A DNA stretch of 64,000 nt from Strigamia acuminata (GCA_949358305.1 OX442314.1:44090581-44154580); one strand, 5' to 3'; numbered from the stretch's first letter, positions 1-10,540 are shown. Notes: generated by a model from the letters alone, not told the origin. Translations and numbers: made by a program.

Positions 1-432
1 GTAAATAAAAATTATTTCAGAAAAAAAACAAATTATTTCAGAAGGAAACAAATTAGTTTGGTCTAAATACAAAGTTTTTAGGTGTCAATAAATTTTATTG
101 GTGAGAAATTCATGCTTTTTCGTGTAAAAACAAATTTTCTTGTCCTACAATTACACGCATTGGATTAAACAGTCCAAAAATCGTATTTGGCGCCATACTA
201 TTGCCCAAGATGCATGGAGCGATGTGATTGGCCATGGGGACAATTATTATTGATCACTTATGTCTGGGTTTCAAGCTATATGAAGGGTAGTTGAAAAATG
301 TGAGACAGGCAGTAACACAAATGAAATTTTCGTTGTTTTGAATGAAAACATTTGAAATTTTTATTTTTTTTTAGATAACAAAAAAATTGTTACGTAATAA
401 TTATTACATTTATGACTATTTGTTTATTTTTA
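1..432. other. Link region between bounded segments (partial)
   Basis: AT-rich sequence without a supportable gene, matching 13019-13450, 31143-31574 and 50144-50575 almost base for base. It leads directly into the left 65-bp inverted repeat. The high identity with the three later copies is the only signal here. Confidence 0.7.
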
Positions 433-497
433 GGACTTTGGGGTATACCCCATGGGGTACCCCATTTGGGGTGTACCCTGTGTTTTGTAGTGACCCC
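433..497 (+). repeat. 65-bp palindrome-rich inverted repeat, left end, unit 1
   Basis: GC-rich island in AT-rich DNA with overlapping perfect palindromes: GGGGTATACCCC, CCCCATGGGG and GGGGTACCCC. The inverse copy is at 11876-11940. Confidence 0.85.
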
Positions 498-1727
498 GAT
501 TTAGGCGACGTCACGGTTTTGTTGGAGCAAATACGGATTTCTGAAATTCATACATACATACATACATAAATAAATAAATAAAGCATTCATTTTTGTACAT
601 AAATAATGCATTTTTTGCACATGAAAATGCATTTTTGCACGTAAACGCAACATTTTAGCACACTTTCTCAGCACAAGTTGCAAATAAAAGCCTAATTTTC
701 TCTAAATTCATATATCATTCATTCATTCATTTCTTTTTTAGAATTTAGTTAATTCTCTGTTGCATCGTTGCAATTGCAAAGATGCAGAGAGCTGATGCGC
801 CTTGACTTGACGGTTGGCCGGGGCTGAGCCCTGGCAAATTTGCCCGGGTGATGAAAAGAAATTGTTGCTCGGTTAGTTCCCATGGAAATTAATCAAATGA
901 GTAGAAATTCTTTCTTTCTTTCTTTCTTTCTCAATGATTAGTTGAATTTCATGTAATTTCATGTCATGTTCATATCCATTTTCCAGCTAATTTTCTAGAA
1001 TCGTAATCAGAAAATACAAAATATTTATTTATTTCATCACATTTCATCACATTTCATCATATTCCTTCATTCACAAAATAAGCTTTCCCAACACAGATTT
1101 ATTTATTCTTATTTTCAAAAGATCAATCCAATTGGAATAATCGGAATCTTTATTGCAAATTATTTATTACAAATTCTTTAATTCTTACTGTTGTGTCATT
1201 TTAAACCTAAATTCACACCGTTCGATTCGTGTTCCATTCGTTATTCCATTCCAACTGTAAAGAAAATACAAAATGTGTATTTTATCACTATATTTCAATC
1301 TCTTCTTTTTTATTCTCTTTATTTCTCACCTGCTTATTGCTTAGAATCCGTTAATTTAATTCCACGCTGTTCAATTCGTTCGATCGCATCCATTTTTTCC
1401 CACCTTTTCTGCATTTCCTATACGAACACATCACATTTCATCACATTGTTACATCTCCATTATCGTTCAATTCGAATACAATCTCTCACCTGAATATAAA
1501 TTCCTAAATAATCCAATCCAATCCAATCCAATCCAATCCAAAATGGCTGCAGCTCAGCTCCTCCTTTTTTAAAACCTATCTCTGCAGAACTAGGCTTAAC
1601 AACCCCATGTTATCCTATGGCAATTTGGTAAAAAGGATCGTTCGTGACGTCACACGCGCGTGCTCCCGACCCGAGATCACAGATCACACGACCCAAACAA
1701 CAAACTATACCCGTATATGTTGCCAAA

Positions 1728-2141
1728 ATGGCTCATCAAACAACGAGGCTACAAATGCGAATTCATCTTCATTTCACTGCGTCGCAAAACCAAAAGTTTG
1801 CTCAATTTTGTGTGTTTTCGCTTTCGAAAATTTCCATCTCTTCTTCTTCTTCGCCACCGATGTATCCACCGATCGGCATGGGGGTGTTTATGCCGCCGCC
1901 GAATTTCATGCCGATGAGTTACCCCTCCGATAACAAATTTGTAGTTTTTGGTCATTTTAATGATTGTAATTTGTTGCGTTTGGTGCGAACTGCGAAACGA
2001 ATAAACAGATATTTTTGGTGTAAAACAAAATTGGTTTATTTTTGCATTTTTAAGATACAGAAATGCTATTTACTTGTTAGTGCCAAGAAAGTGTCAGATA
2101 AAGGTTACACATGTGTTAATTTTAAATTTTGGAAAAATTAG
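1728..2141 (+). CDS. Small conserved frame in left subterminal zone, unit 1 (hypothetical)
   Basis: An ATG in a good context (GCCAAAATGG) opens a frame of 137 residues starting MAHQTTRL. Residues about 40-70 are a serine run followed by a Pro/Met-rich stretch (PPMYPPIGMG, MPPPNFMPMS), which looks like a piece of a real protein. The frame is kept in all four units from this ATG, while upstream frames are broken by a 2-bp difference in units 2 and 3. I do not recognise it. It could be a captured exon or chance conservation in a young repeat. Confidence 0.2.
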   Translation: MAHQTTRLQMRIHLHFTASQNQKFAQFCVFSLSKISISSSSSPPMYPPIGMGVFMPPPNFMPMSYPSDNKFVVFGHFNDCNLLRLVRTAKRINRYFWCKTKLVYFCIFKIQKCYLLVSAKKVSDKGYTCVNFKFWKN

Positions 2142-2159
2142 AAACAACAATTTATTAAT

Positions 2160-2160
<1 letters not shown>

Positions 2161-2202
<42 letters not shown>

Positions 2203-2205
2203 TTT
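2161..2205. repeat. TTTA microsatellite, unit 1
   Basis: About eleven TTTA copies. The same locus has about 15 copies in unit 3 and about 28 in unit 4, and is missing in unit 2. Confidence 0.9.
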
Positions 2206-2755
2206 TCAACTGATACATAAGTTATTCCTGGTGAAAATTGTAGGGTTGGATTTTAATAATTAATTAATTAATTTCATATTACTTTGAATGATTTTATTTT
2301 TGGTTTATAAAATCAGGATAATTTTAAAATTGGAAAAATGATTAAATTTTGTGTTTTAACCTTCAAAGTTGGTCGAATTAAATGGTTTACATTTCATAAA
2401 AGTGAAATCAATAATGTTTTAATCGTCAATAAGTGCCGGTTTATTATCTTGAGCTATTTTTCCTCAATTTTTGCGTTGTAAACAAGGAAAGAAATGGTTT
2501 CCATGTCCAGGTTCTTTCACCCTTAAGTGTTAATGAGCTCGTCTAACTTTAATTTCTGTAAGTGGATGATTTTTATTTTGTATTTTATTTTATTTTGATT
2601 TTATGAAGGAGTTCGTTAGGTTGAGTTTGATTAATTAAATTAAATTAATTTTATCACGAATTAATCGTACATGACGTAACTTTTTGTGTGTACAAAAATG
2701 GATTAATTAATTAAAGAGAAAAATTGACAAACAAAAATGAATTCAATTTCATTCT

Positions 2756-3109
2756 TCAGCAAGCTAAGAAATTGGCGGCCATCATCAACTCGAGGCACAT
2801 GTCCACGTCAATCGGAAATTCGGGGATTTCTGTGGGACTTTCGTGGTATTTAGCTTTGTATGCCAAATATTCGCAAACCTTTTTAAGCACGGGGGCTTTA
2901 ATTTCGCGGAACTTGACGTGATTCGTTTCGGATTCGGCCCACTGGCCCGGCCCACTGAGCATGGCCTTAATGGTCCCCGACTGAATGGCATGTTCCCGCA
3001 GTATGATGAATTCGGTTCCATCGTCGGCGATCAATTTCACGCACAACGAATCCGCTCCTACGCAATGGCTTTCGTTGTGAATAATTTCGATAGTTTCGGT
3101 AGTAGTCAT
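2756..3109 (-). CDS. Elongin C-like protein, intronless captured copy
   Basis: A 117-residue protein with the Skp1/BTB-type fold sequence of Elongin C, which joins Elongin B and BC-box proteins in Cullin ubiquitin ligases and in the Elongin transcription complex. Visible family landmarks are [12 protein letters not shown] near residue 25, [13 protein letters not shown] near 45, VKFREI near 65, TEIPEFPID near 95 and the C-terminal AANFLAC. Family members normally end FLDC, so the penultimate residue is changed. The length matches the family. I start at the internal ATG at 3109 rather than seven codons upstream, because conserved sequence follows it. There is no intron and no clear poly(A) tail. 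It is present only in unit 1, between two diverged copies of the same subterminal sequence (2330-2440 and 3518-3620). Whether it is expressed is unknown. Confidence 0.85.
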   Translation of the reverse strand: MTTTETIEIIHNESHCVGADSLCVKLIADDGTEFIILREHAIQSGTIKAMLSGPGQWAESETNHVKFREIKAPVLKKVCEYLAYKAKYHESPTEIPEFPIDVDMCLELMMAANFLAC

Positions 3110-3619
3110 AATGTTAAATGATCGAAGCAAGAAGACCTAATTCTGAAACCTCTACAAAGCAATAACTAACTGAATCATTGGTATAATTCGGTTAAATATG
3201 TCTTCCTTCGTGGGGTATACGCTATCGATACGTTATATTGTGTATACACGGGGGATAACGTCGGTATAACGGCATTTCTGATAATAATAATATTTTTAAG
3301 ATACACAAATGCAGTTTATATACACGTGTTAATTTTAAATTTCGGAAAATGTAGAAAAAATAGAACAATTTTTTTGCAATTTTCTTACTGTGTTTGTATT
3401 ATTTTCAATAACTGATGAAAATTCCATGGCAGTGAAAACTGACTTAGCAATAAGTTTCAGGGTTGGATATTTATCAATGATTTCATTTTTGATTGATTTA
3501 TTTCAAGATTTTATAATTGGAAAAATGATTAAATTTTGTGTTTTAAGTGGTTTACATTTGATAAATGGAAATATTTAGCCTTCTAAAAGTGAAAGTTGAG
3601 TGAAAATGATGTTTTAATC

Positions 3620-3954
3620 GTGAATATTTGCTGAATTTTGTGTTTTTTCGCTTTCGAAAATTTCCATCTCTTCGCTAATAAATTTCTTTACCACGCACCG
3701 CATCAAATCCCAATTTATGTCGCATTCAACGGAACTATGCTTGGATTAGACGTGGTTGTAGGTAGAAGGGAAGGATCAAATCTACCGCTCGCCTAATTAC
3801 TTTTACTTCGTTTTGGATCCACAATTCCGGAAAGGAGCGGTATTTCGTACATTGGCAAGTGGTCGAAACGAAGAAATCTTTCCACAAACGATCGAACTGA
3901 CGTTTCGGCCAGCATGGCGTCCTGGAAATTCGGCACGTCCAAGGTGAATGTCAT
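3620..3954 (-). pseudogene. Deleted copy of uncharacterised captured gene, unit 1
   Basis: This is the same gene as at 15425-16767 in unit 2, with its middle 1.0 kb removed. The C-terminal end (about 3660-3737) joins the N-terminal part (about 3740-3954) at a point matching 15545/16556 of unit 2. The initiating ATG at 3954 and the first about 50 codons remain. It cannot make the full protein. Confidence 0.6.
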
Positions 3955-4089
3955 GATGAAAAGGAAAAAATAATAAGTCGATTGTTTCTACTCTAGGCAC
4001 GACAGAGAATGAGAATGTGTAAAGATTGTTTATTGGTTGTTTATTGGTTGAATGTGTTAGGGAAAACGTTATACAATCGCGTGACGTCG

Positions 4090-4435
4090 AATTTTAGCGA
4101 AAAATCACCGATTTTTAGCTAAAAAACACCGATTTTTAGCCAAAAAACACCAATTTTTAGCCAAAAAACACCGATTTTTAGCCAAAAAACACCGATTTTT
4201 AGCCAAAAAACACCGATTTTTAGCCAAAAAACACCGATTTTTAGCGAAAATCACCAATTTGTAACGAAAATCACTAAATTTTAGCATAATTCACCGATTT
4301 TAATCGATAAAAAACCGATTTCTAGCGAAAATCACCAAAAAATCACCAATTTTAAGCGATAAAACACCGATTTTTAGCAAAAATCACCGATTTTTAGCAA
4401 AAATCACCGATTTTTAGCAAAAATCACCGATTTTA
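4090..4435. repeat. 20-21-bp minisatellite, unit 1, part 1
   Basis: Tandem copies of CACCGATTTTTAGCAAAAAT or the 21-bp form with GCCAAAAAA. The array continues on the other side of the copia insertion at 9427. The period is close to two helical turns. Confidence 0.9.
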
Positions 4436-4636
4436 TGAGGCAAATAAACATACCGGTTTGGTAATTTAAACACAACTTTTGGCACTTTTATTCTCCTTCA
4501 CCTCTCATCGGCACCATTACAATCACACAACAAACAACGATAGTCATGACAACCAAACATAACCAAAACGACGGTTGTCACGATCAAATAATAATATGTA
4601 AACAGATTTACATCATTTGTCAAACACACTCTCACA
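4436..4636 (-). repeat. Copia copy A, 3' LTR
   Basis: 201 bp, TG...CA ends when read on the minus strand, and identical by eye to 9226-9426. A purine-rich tract lies just inside it (minus-strand AAAAGGGGATT, about 4637-4650). Confidence 0.9.
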
Positions 4637-4685
4637 AATCCCCTTTTCGTTTTACAATGATAAATGAATCTTTTTACATCATGAC

Positions 4686-7600
4686 TCAACCCTTAAAATC
4701 AAATTTCATGTTTCTTGCAAATTTCTTTAGCTTTTCTCCCGACACAGGTTTTGTCAAGGGATCTGCCATCATTGCCTCGGTTGGAACAAAATTCAACTTG
4801 ATGTTACCCACTTCAACTTCATCTTTTATGAACATATATTTCCTGAGTAGGTGCTTTGTCCTCTCTCCCAACTGTACGTCTTCAGAGAAGTCAATCGCCG
4901 ACTTGCTGTCGCAGAAGGTGTTAAGTCCCGTCTGAATGCTCTCCATTTGCAACTCCGCAATCAGTCCCCGCACCCACTTGAGCTCCTTGACCCCCTCGGA
5001 AAGCGCCACAATTTCGGCTTCACATGACGACAAAGTTACAAGTTGTTGCTTTTTGGTCTTCCAACTGACCAAAGATCCACCGTACGTCACGATGTAACCG
5101 CTGAAAGATCTCGCATCTGGTCCGACGCTCCAACTTGCATCTGTCATGAGCTCTAACGGTCCTCGGGTCCTGTCGAATAGAATTCCATAATGGGTTGTCC
5201 CCTTTACGTACTGAAGTACTCTCTTCAAAGCGTTTAGATGCATCTCGGTCGGCTTGGTGGAAAACGTAGATAGCTTGCTCACAGCATAGGCTAGGTCCGG
5301 CCTCGACCCAAGCATTAGATACATCAAATTCCCAAGGATTTCTTGGTAAAGGCTTCTGTCAACTGGTTTCGAATCTCCTGTCACGTCTAGGTTTTGGTCA
5401 ATTGGCAAAGGAGTTTGCTTTGCCGCGCAACCGTCCATTCCATACTTCTTCACAATCTTCTTGGCGTAATCTTCCTGCGTGAGCATTATGCCCTTCTTGT
5501 GCACGCTCACTCTCATGCCCAAAATTTGACTTGGTGTTCCCATATTCATCAGTTTGAATATTTTTCCCAATTCGTTCATGTGACGATCTATCACTGCATC
5601 TGTTGACCCGATCGCAATGATGTCGTCCACGAATATCCCGACAGCGAAATAAGAATCTTCCTCGATGCAGGTATAGACACACGGATCCCCTTTTAGCCGC
5701 TGTAAACCAATGTCCTTTAATGCCTGATTTAGTCGTTTATTCCAGCATCTGCCGGATTGTCGCAATCCATACAAACTCTTCTGCAAAAAACATATCTTGT
5801 CCTCTTGTCCTGGAACTGCAAAACCCTCTGGCTGCAACATATGTATTTCCTCATCGAGTAGACCGTATAAGTATGCCGTTTCAACGTCATACTGCCTAAT
5901 TCGAAGTTTCTTTTTAGCTGCAATTGCCAGCAATAACCGCAGCGATTGAATTTTCATTACTGGCACGAAAGTTCTGTCGTAATCTTCTCCCGGTTTCTGG
6001 CCACAGCCCACCGCTACTAATCTTGCTTTGTATTTCTTGATGCAACCGTCCAAGTGTAATTTTATTCTAAACACCCACTTGCTTTTGATCGGCTTCTTGG
6101 ATTCCGATCGAGCCTCTAATCTCCACACCTTGTGAATACCCATGGAACTCATCTCATTCTCCATTGCCTTCACCCAATGGTCGCGTTCTTCACACTCCAC
6201 CGCTTCCGTGTATGTCGCGGGAGTGAATAAAGACTTGATAACTCTGGCTACATCCCCACCCGCGCCCTTGTGAGCGATCCTTTCGGATCGTCGTACGCCA
6301 CGCTTTTGGAGAATCCTCTCCCTCGCCTGCAACTGACCATGAAGTCTCAGCTGCCTTTCCGCAAATGTTCCTATCAGTCTCCTTTCCCGCGCTTGCACGA
6401 CTGGTCGCTCATCGGGCTCTTGTTCTACATCCTCGTCACTTTCGTTCGCAACCTCATCGTCACTTTGATCTGCAACGTCCTCGTCACTCTCATCGTTGCC
6501 AATTGCTCCGTCTTGTTCCTCCTCTTGGAGGTCCTGCCGTCGGTTCTCCCCTTCTGTGTCCCCCAATGTGTCTTCCTGGGCCATCATTTCCGCAATTTGC
6601 TCCTCCTGCGCCTTGCTGTCGCGCGCCATTTCCTCGAAATAAACGTCCCTCGATTCAATTATATGCCCCCGTGCTTCGTCATATAAACGATAGGCTTTCC
6701 GGTTGGCCGAATATCCCACCATTATTCCTACCCTCGTCACTTGATCAAATTTGCCCAATCTCCTTTGTTTCGGGATGTGATAATGGCCCGTGCATCCAAA
6801 AACACGAAAATGAATTCCAACCGGTTTTCTGCCAGTTCTTATCTCGTATGGAGTCGTCTCTGGACTTGCCGTCGTTGGTGAGCGGTTTACAGTATACACC
6901 GCCGTTGCCCATGCTTCAGCCCAAAACTCGTCCGGCAAATGAGCATCTTTGAGCAAAGTTCTTGTCTTCTCAGATAACGTTCTATTATATTTCTCGACGA
7001 CTCCGTTGCTCTGAGGTGAGTATGGAACCGTACGCTCGTGTTTTACTCCGATCTTTCGCCAATTATATTCAGCATCCGCCCCACAGAACTCTCCTCCATT
7101 GTCCGTTCGCAATCTGTCTAATTTCAATCCGCTTGTTCTCTCTTCCCGTTGTCTGTGGAACTCTATTTCCTCCACTGCCTGGCTTTTGTCTTGTAGGTAA
7201 CTACAATAGACGTATTTTGAATAGTCATCTATAATTACGAGTGCGTACCGGCTTCCGCCTATGGACTTTTCCATCGGACCGCATAAATCCGCATGCCATA
7301 ACTCCAATGGTCGAGTTGTAGCGGTTCCTTGTGTCCGTTTAAAAGGTTTTCTCGGCTGCTTTCCTGCAATACAATACTTGCAGGGTGGTAACTGACACAT
7401 GCTGTAATTCGCGCCTTTGAGCAATTCGCTTTTCTTGACTTGGTCCATTTTTTGCTGCGACATATGACCCATGCGTGCATACCACAACATCTTGTTGTCA
7501 ATCTCTCTCTGGCCTGGTGTTGCCGTGCCTAGTTTAGGTCGCGCAATGTCTCTCACCCTATTCACGAAGTCTTGCATTACGATGCTCTTCGCCTGCAGAA

Positions 7601-8888
7601 TGTACATTTTTTCTCTTAGCGTCGCTCTTCCGATCAGTACACCATCTGCGGCTATAATTTCCGCTCCTTTATTGTCAAAAACCACTTTGTTTCCTTCTCC
7701 CGTTAGCTGACATATGGAAATTAAATTTCCTCTCAAAGTTGGTACGTATGTTACGTTTCGCATGTTCAAATTTACGTCTTGTCCGTCCACGTGACTTATT
7801 AACTCGACCGTTCCGTTCCCTCTGGATTCCATTTTTGCAGACTCTTCGGCCAAATAGACGTATCCCCTTTCAGCTTGAAAATCGTGCAGAAATTCCCTGC
7901 GTGATGTGAGGTGCGTGGTCGCGCCTGAGTCTAGCAACCATTCCATTTTGCCCAAATCTGCAGCCGACATGGCGGCGTTGAGCGCGTACGTCTTTGTCGC
8001 TTCTGGCTTAGACTTATTTGCGTAACGCGCAACCGTTCCTCCTCGCGCCTCGCCTTGTCCGCGTCCTGTTTGAGCTTGTCCTCGTCCACGTCCACGACCC
8101 TTACTCCAACAATCCCGCGCTCGATGCCCCTGCTTGCCGCATTCATAACATGCTCCATCGTTGGTCCTAACCGTCGTACTACTTTTGCAATCCCGTGCAA
8201 AATGCCCCTGTTTACCACAAGTGTAGCATTCGCCCCCATTGGGTCTGCTTTTCCTTCCACCTCGTTGCTTGAACGCTCTGTACGCCTTATTCTCGCTCCC
8301 TTCCTCTTCGTCTTCCCAACTTGCCTGCAATCGGATGGCTCGGCGCAAATCGTCCATCTTTATGTCCCTCTTTGCATAATACGACTTTGCAATGTGGTTG
8401 TATTTCTTGCTCAACCCCTTAATTGCATAGTATACTCTTTCCTTCTGTGTGATATTTTTGCCTGCCGCCGCCGATCTCTGTGCAATTGTGTCCACTCTAT
8501 TTAGATAATGTTCCGCATCTTCGTTCTTAGCCATCTTCACACTCGTCAGTTCGTGGCCAATATCAATCTGTCTGTCCGCTTGCTTCCCTTCATGTCGCTC
8601 TGCTAGGCGATCCCACAGCTCCTTGCTGCTTCTAATTCCTTTGTGCATCCCAGCTTGCTCTGCCGATAAGGTGACTATAATAATCCCTAGCGCTTGACTA
8701 TTCTTCCGTCGCCATATATTCCACTCGTCCTCTTCCTCATCCGGATCTGGTTCCTCGCCCTCAATGACGTCCAACCACAAATCTTTGGCTTGGAGCACCG
8801 CCTCCACTTGCATGCTCCATAAAAAATAGTTTGAGTCGCTCAACAATTTAATTCGATTGATACTTCCGCCTTGTATCGCATCTGCCAT
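4686..8888 (-). CDS. gag-pol: Copia Gag-Pol polyprotein, copy A
   Basis: One 1400-residue frame encodes all retrotransposition functions in copia order. Gag (about 1-220) is followed by two CCHC knuckles (221-234, 247-260), a retropepsin DSGATTH at 320-326, integrase (HHCC region about 470-506, catalytic D534, D596, E632, a D-61-D-35-E spacing), reverse transcriptase (D1001, FVDD 1086-1089) and RNase H (D1250, E1290, D1327). There is no separate frame or frameshift between Gag and Pol. Compared with copy B, residue 470 is Tyr where B has the first zinc-binding His of the integrase N-terminal domain, so integration by this copy may be impaired. B has Leu at 1069 where this copy has the more usual Pro. 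The start Met lies about 340 bases inside the 5' LTR. Confidence 0.95.
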   Translation of the reverse strand: MADAIQGGSINRIKLLSDSNYFLWSMQVEAVLQAKDLWLDVIEGEEPDPDEEEDEWNIWRRKNSQALGIIIVTLSAEQAGMHKGIRSSKELWDRLAERHEGKQADRQIDIGHELTSVKMAKNEDAEHYLNRVDTIAQRSAAAGKNITQKERVYYAIKGLSKKYNHIAKSYYAKRDIKMDDLRRAIRLQASWEDEEEGSENKAYRAFKQRGGRKSRPNGGECYTCGKQGHFARDCKSSTTVRTNDGACYECGKQGHRARDCWSKGRGRGRGQAQTGRGQGEARGGTVARYANKSKPEATKTYALNAAMSAADLGKMEWLLDSGATTHLTSRREFLHDFQAERGYVYLAEESAKMESRGNGTVELISHVDGQDVNLNMRNVTYVPTLRGNLISICQLTGEGNKVVFDNKGAEIIAADGVLIGRATLREKMYILQAKSIVMQDFVNRVRDIARPKLGTATPGQREIDNKMLWYARMGHMSQQKMDQVKKSELLKGANYSMCQLPPCKYCIAGKQPRKPFKRTQGTATTRPLELWHADLCGPMEKSIGGSRYALVIIDDYSKYVYCSYLQDKSQAVEEIEFHRQREERTSGLKLDRLRTDNGGEFCGADAEYNWRKIGVKHERTVPYSPQSNGVVEKYNRTLSEKTRTLLKDAHLPDEFWAEAWATAVYTVNRSPTTASPETTPYEIRTGRKPVGIHFRVFGCTGHYHIPKQRRLGKFDQVTRVGIMVGYSANRKAYRLYDEARGHIIESRDVYFEEMARDSKAQEEQIAEMMAQEDTLGDTEGENRRQDLQEEEQDGAIGNDESDEDVADQSDDEVANESDEDVEQEPDERPVVQARERRLIGTFAERQLRLHGQLQARERILQKRGVRRSERIAHKGAGGDVARVIKSLFTPATYTEAVECEERDHWVKAMENEMSSMGIHKVWRLEARSESKKPIKSKWVFRIKLHLDGCIKKYKARLVAVGCGQKPGEDYDRTFVPVMKIQSLRLLLAIAAKKKLRIRQYDVETAYLYGLLDEEIHMLQPEGFAVPGQEDKICFLQKSLYGLRQSGRCWNKRLNQALKDIGLQRLKGDPCVYTCIEEDSYFAVGIFVDDIIAIGSTDAVIDRHMNELGKIFKLMNMGTPSQILGMRVSVHKKGIMLTQEDYAKKIVKKYGMDGCAAKQTPLPIDQNLDVTGDSKPVDRSLYQEILGNLMYLMLGSRPDLAYAVSKLSTFSTKPTEMHLNALKRVLQYVKGTTHYGILFDRTRGPLELMTDASWSVGPDARSFSGYIVTYGGSLVSWKTKKQQLVTLSSCEAEIVALSEGVKELKWVRGLIAELQMESIQTGLNTFCDSKSAIDFSEDVQLGERTKHLLRKYMFIKDEVEVGNIKLNFVPTEAMMADPLTKPVSGEKLKKFARNMKFDFKG

Positions 8889-9211
8889 CGTCGTCTCGTT
8901 TTATTCTTGCAAATTTGCCTCTTTTTGTGCCCTTTTTCTTTCAATTTCACTTTCTTGCTTGATCGTTGTCAAACTTCACCACTCTGGCGCTTTGTCGCCC
9001 AATTTATTGTTCATTTGTCGACTGCTTGTTACTTTTTAACATAGAGTCGCGCATTGTTGCATTGCCGCTTATGACTTTATTGTTTAATCTTTACGATCTT
9101 TCTTTTTCTCTTTATAAACCTTATTTTGCAATTTTTCACCTCTTTTCTGCTCTTTGCAGTCTTGCTTTTTACCAAGCCAGGAATCATAAATCACCAAACA
9201 TATAAACCAAT

Positions 9212-9223
9212 CCTCTGCTACCA
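9212..9223 (-). other. Copia copy A primer binding site (initiator tRNA-Met)
   Basis: On the minus strand the 5' LTR is followed after 2 bases by TGGTAGCAGAGG. This is complementary to the 3' end of animal initiator tRNA-Met including its CCA. Confidence 0.85.
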
Positions 9224-9225
9224 CT

Positions 9226-9426
9226 TGAGGCAAATAAACATACCGGTTTGGTAATTTAAACACAACTTTTGGCACTTTTATTCTCCTTCACCTCTCATCG
9301 GCACCATTACAATCACACAACAAACAACGATAGTCATGACAACCAAACATAACCAAAACGACGGTTGTCACGATCAAATAATAATATGTAAACAGATTTA
9401 CATCATTTGTCAAACACACTCTCACA
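9226..9426 (-). repeat. Copia copy A, 5' LTR
   Basis: 201 bp, identical by eye to 4436-4636. It contains an AATAAA on the minus strand near its inner end, a likely poly(A) signal. Confidence 0.9.
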
Positions 9427-10540
9427 TTTTAAGCGAAAAATTGGTGATTTTCGCTAAAAATCGGTGTACAGAGTATAGAACACACCGCTCGATCGCCTAT
9501 CAAAGTACGGTACATGAGCTCGAAAATCACCAATTTGTAGCGAAAATCACTAATTTTTAGCAAAAATCACCGATTTTAATCGATTAAACATTGATTTTTA
9601 GCGAAAATCACCAAAAAATCACCAATTTTAAGCGATAAAACACCGAATTTTAGCAAAAATCACCAATTTTTAGAAAAAATCACCGATTTTAAGCGAAAAA
9701 TTGGTGATTTTCGCTAAAAATCGGTGTATAGAGTATAGAACACACCGCTCGATCGCCTATCAAAGTACGGTACATGAGCTCGAAAATCACCAATTTGTAG
9801 CGAAAATCACTAATTTTTAGCAAAAATCACCGATTTTAATCGATTAAACACTGATTTTTAGCGAAAATCACCAAAAAATCACCAATTTTAAGCGATAAAA
9901 CACCGATTTTTAGCGAAAATCACCAATTTGTAACGAAAATCACTAATTTTTAGCAAAATTCACCGATTTTAATCGATAAAAAACCGATTTCTAGCGAAAA
10001 TCACCAAAAAATCACCAATTTTAAGCGATAAAACACCGATTTTTAGCAAAAATCACCGATTTTTAGCAAAAATCACCGATTTTTAGCAAAAATCACCGAT
10101 TTTTAGCGAAAAAACAACGATTTTAAGCGAAAAAACACAGATTTTTAGCGAAAAATTGGTGATTTTCGCTAAAAATCGGTGTATAGAGTATAGAACACAC
10201 CGCTCGACCGCCTATCAAAGTACGGTACATGAGCTCGAAAATCACCAATTTGTAGCGAAAATCACTAATTTTTAGCAAAAATCACCGATTTTAATCGATT
10301 AAACACTGATTTTTAGCGAAAATCACCAAAAAATCACCAATTTTAAGCGATAAAACACCGATTTTTAGCAAAAATCACCGATTTTTAGCAAAAATCACCA
10401 ATTTTTAGCAAAAATCACCAATTTTTAGCAAAAATCACCGATTTTAAGCGAAAAATTGGTGATTTTCGCTAAAAATCGGTGTATAGAGTATAGAACACAC
10501 CGCTCGATCGCCTATCAAAGTACGGTACATGAGCTCAAAA
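9427..10540. repeat. 20-21-bp minisatellite with inverted higher-order blocks, unit 1, part 2
   Basis: Continuation of the minisatellite. Four blocks of inverted monomer followed by a non-repeat spacer (GTATAGAGTATAGAACACAC, then a ClaI-like GATCG and ATGAGCTC) start near 9437, 9694, 10151 and 10457, spaced about 257, 457 and 306 bp apart. Inverted monomers next to direct monomers can form long hairpins. Confidence 0.85.

Larger units (their letters stand above)
498..2440. other. Left subterminal conserved zone, unit 1
   Basis: AT-rich DNA shared with units 2-4. It holds short repeats of CATA (about 550), TTTC (about 911-930), CATTT (about 1034-1058), AATCC (about 1511-1540) and TTTA (2161-2205). 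TGACGTCA palindromes, which match the CRE consensus, occur near 508 and 1643. Beyond the small conserved frame at 1728-2141 I see no gene. Confidence 0.6.
4436..9426 (-). mobile_element. Ty1/copia LTR retrotransposon, copy A
   Basis: Complete 4991-bp element on the minus strand with 201-bp LTRs (4436-4636, 9226-9426), a primer binding site, one gag-pol frame and a 5-bp target duplication TTTTA (4431-4435 and 9427-9431). It sits inside the 20-bp minisatellite. The two LTRs look identical by eye and match those of copy B, which indicates recent insertion. Confidence 0.95.

Noticed and set aside
501-683. 60-residue minus-strand frame repeated in all units (also 387-569 plus)
   Set aside because: Conserved only as part of the repeat; it crosses simple repeats and the palindromic end, with no coding features.
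4105-4287. Minus-strand frame of repeated Lys-Asn-Arg-Cys-Phe-Leu-Ala
   Set aside because: Translation of the 21-bp minisatellite; no gene.
4090-4435. CRISPR-like array
   Set aside because: Monomers are contiguous without unique spacers, and the genome is eukaryotic.
6365-6952. 195-residue plus-strand frame, also at 20393-20980 on the minus strand
   Set aside because: Antisense shadow of the copia integrase-linker region, conserved only because the copia copies are similar.
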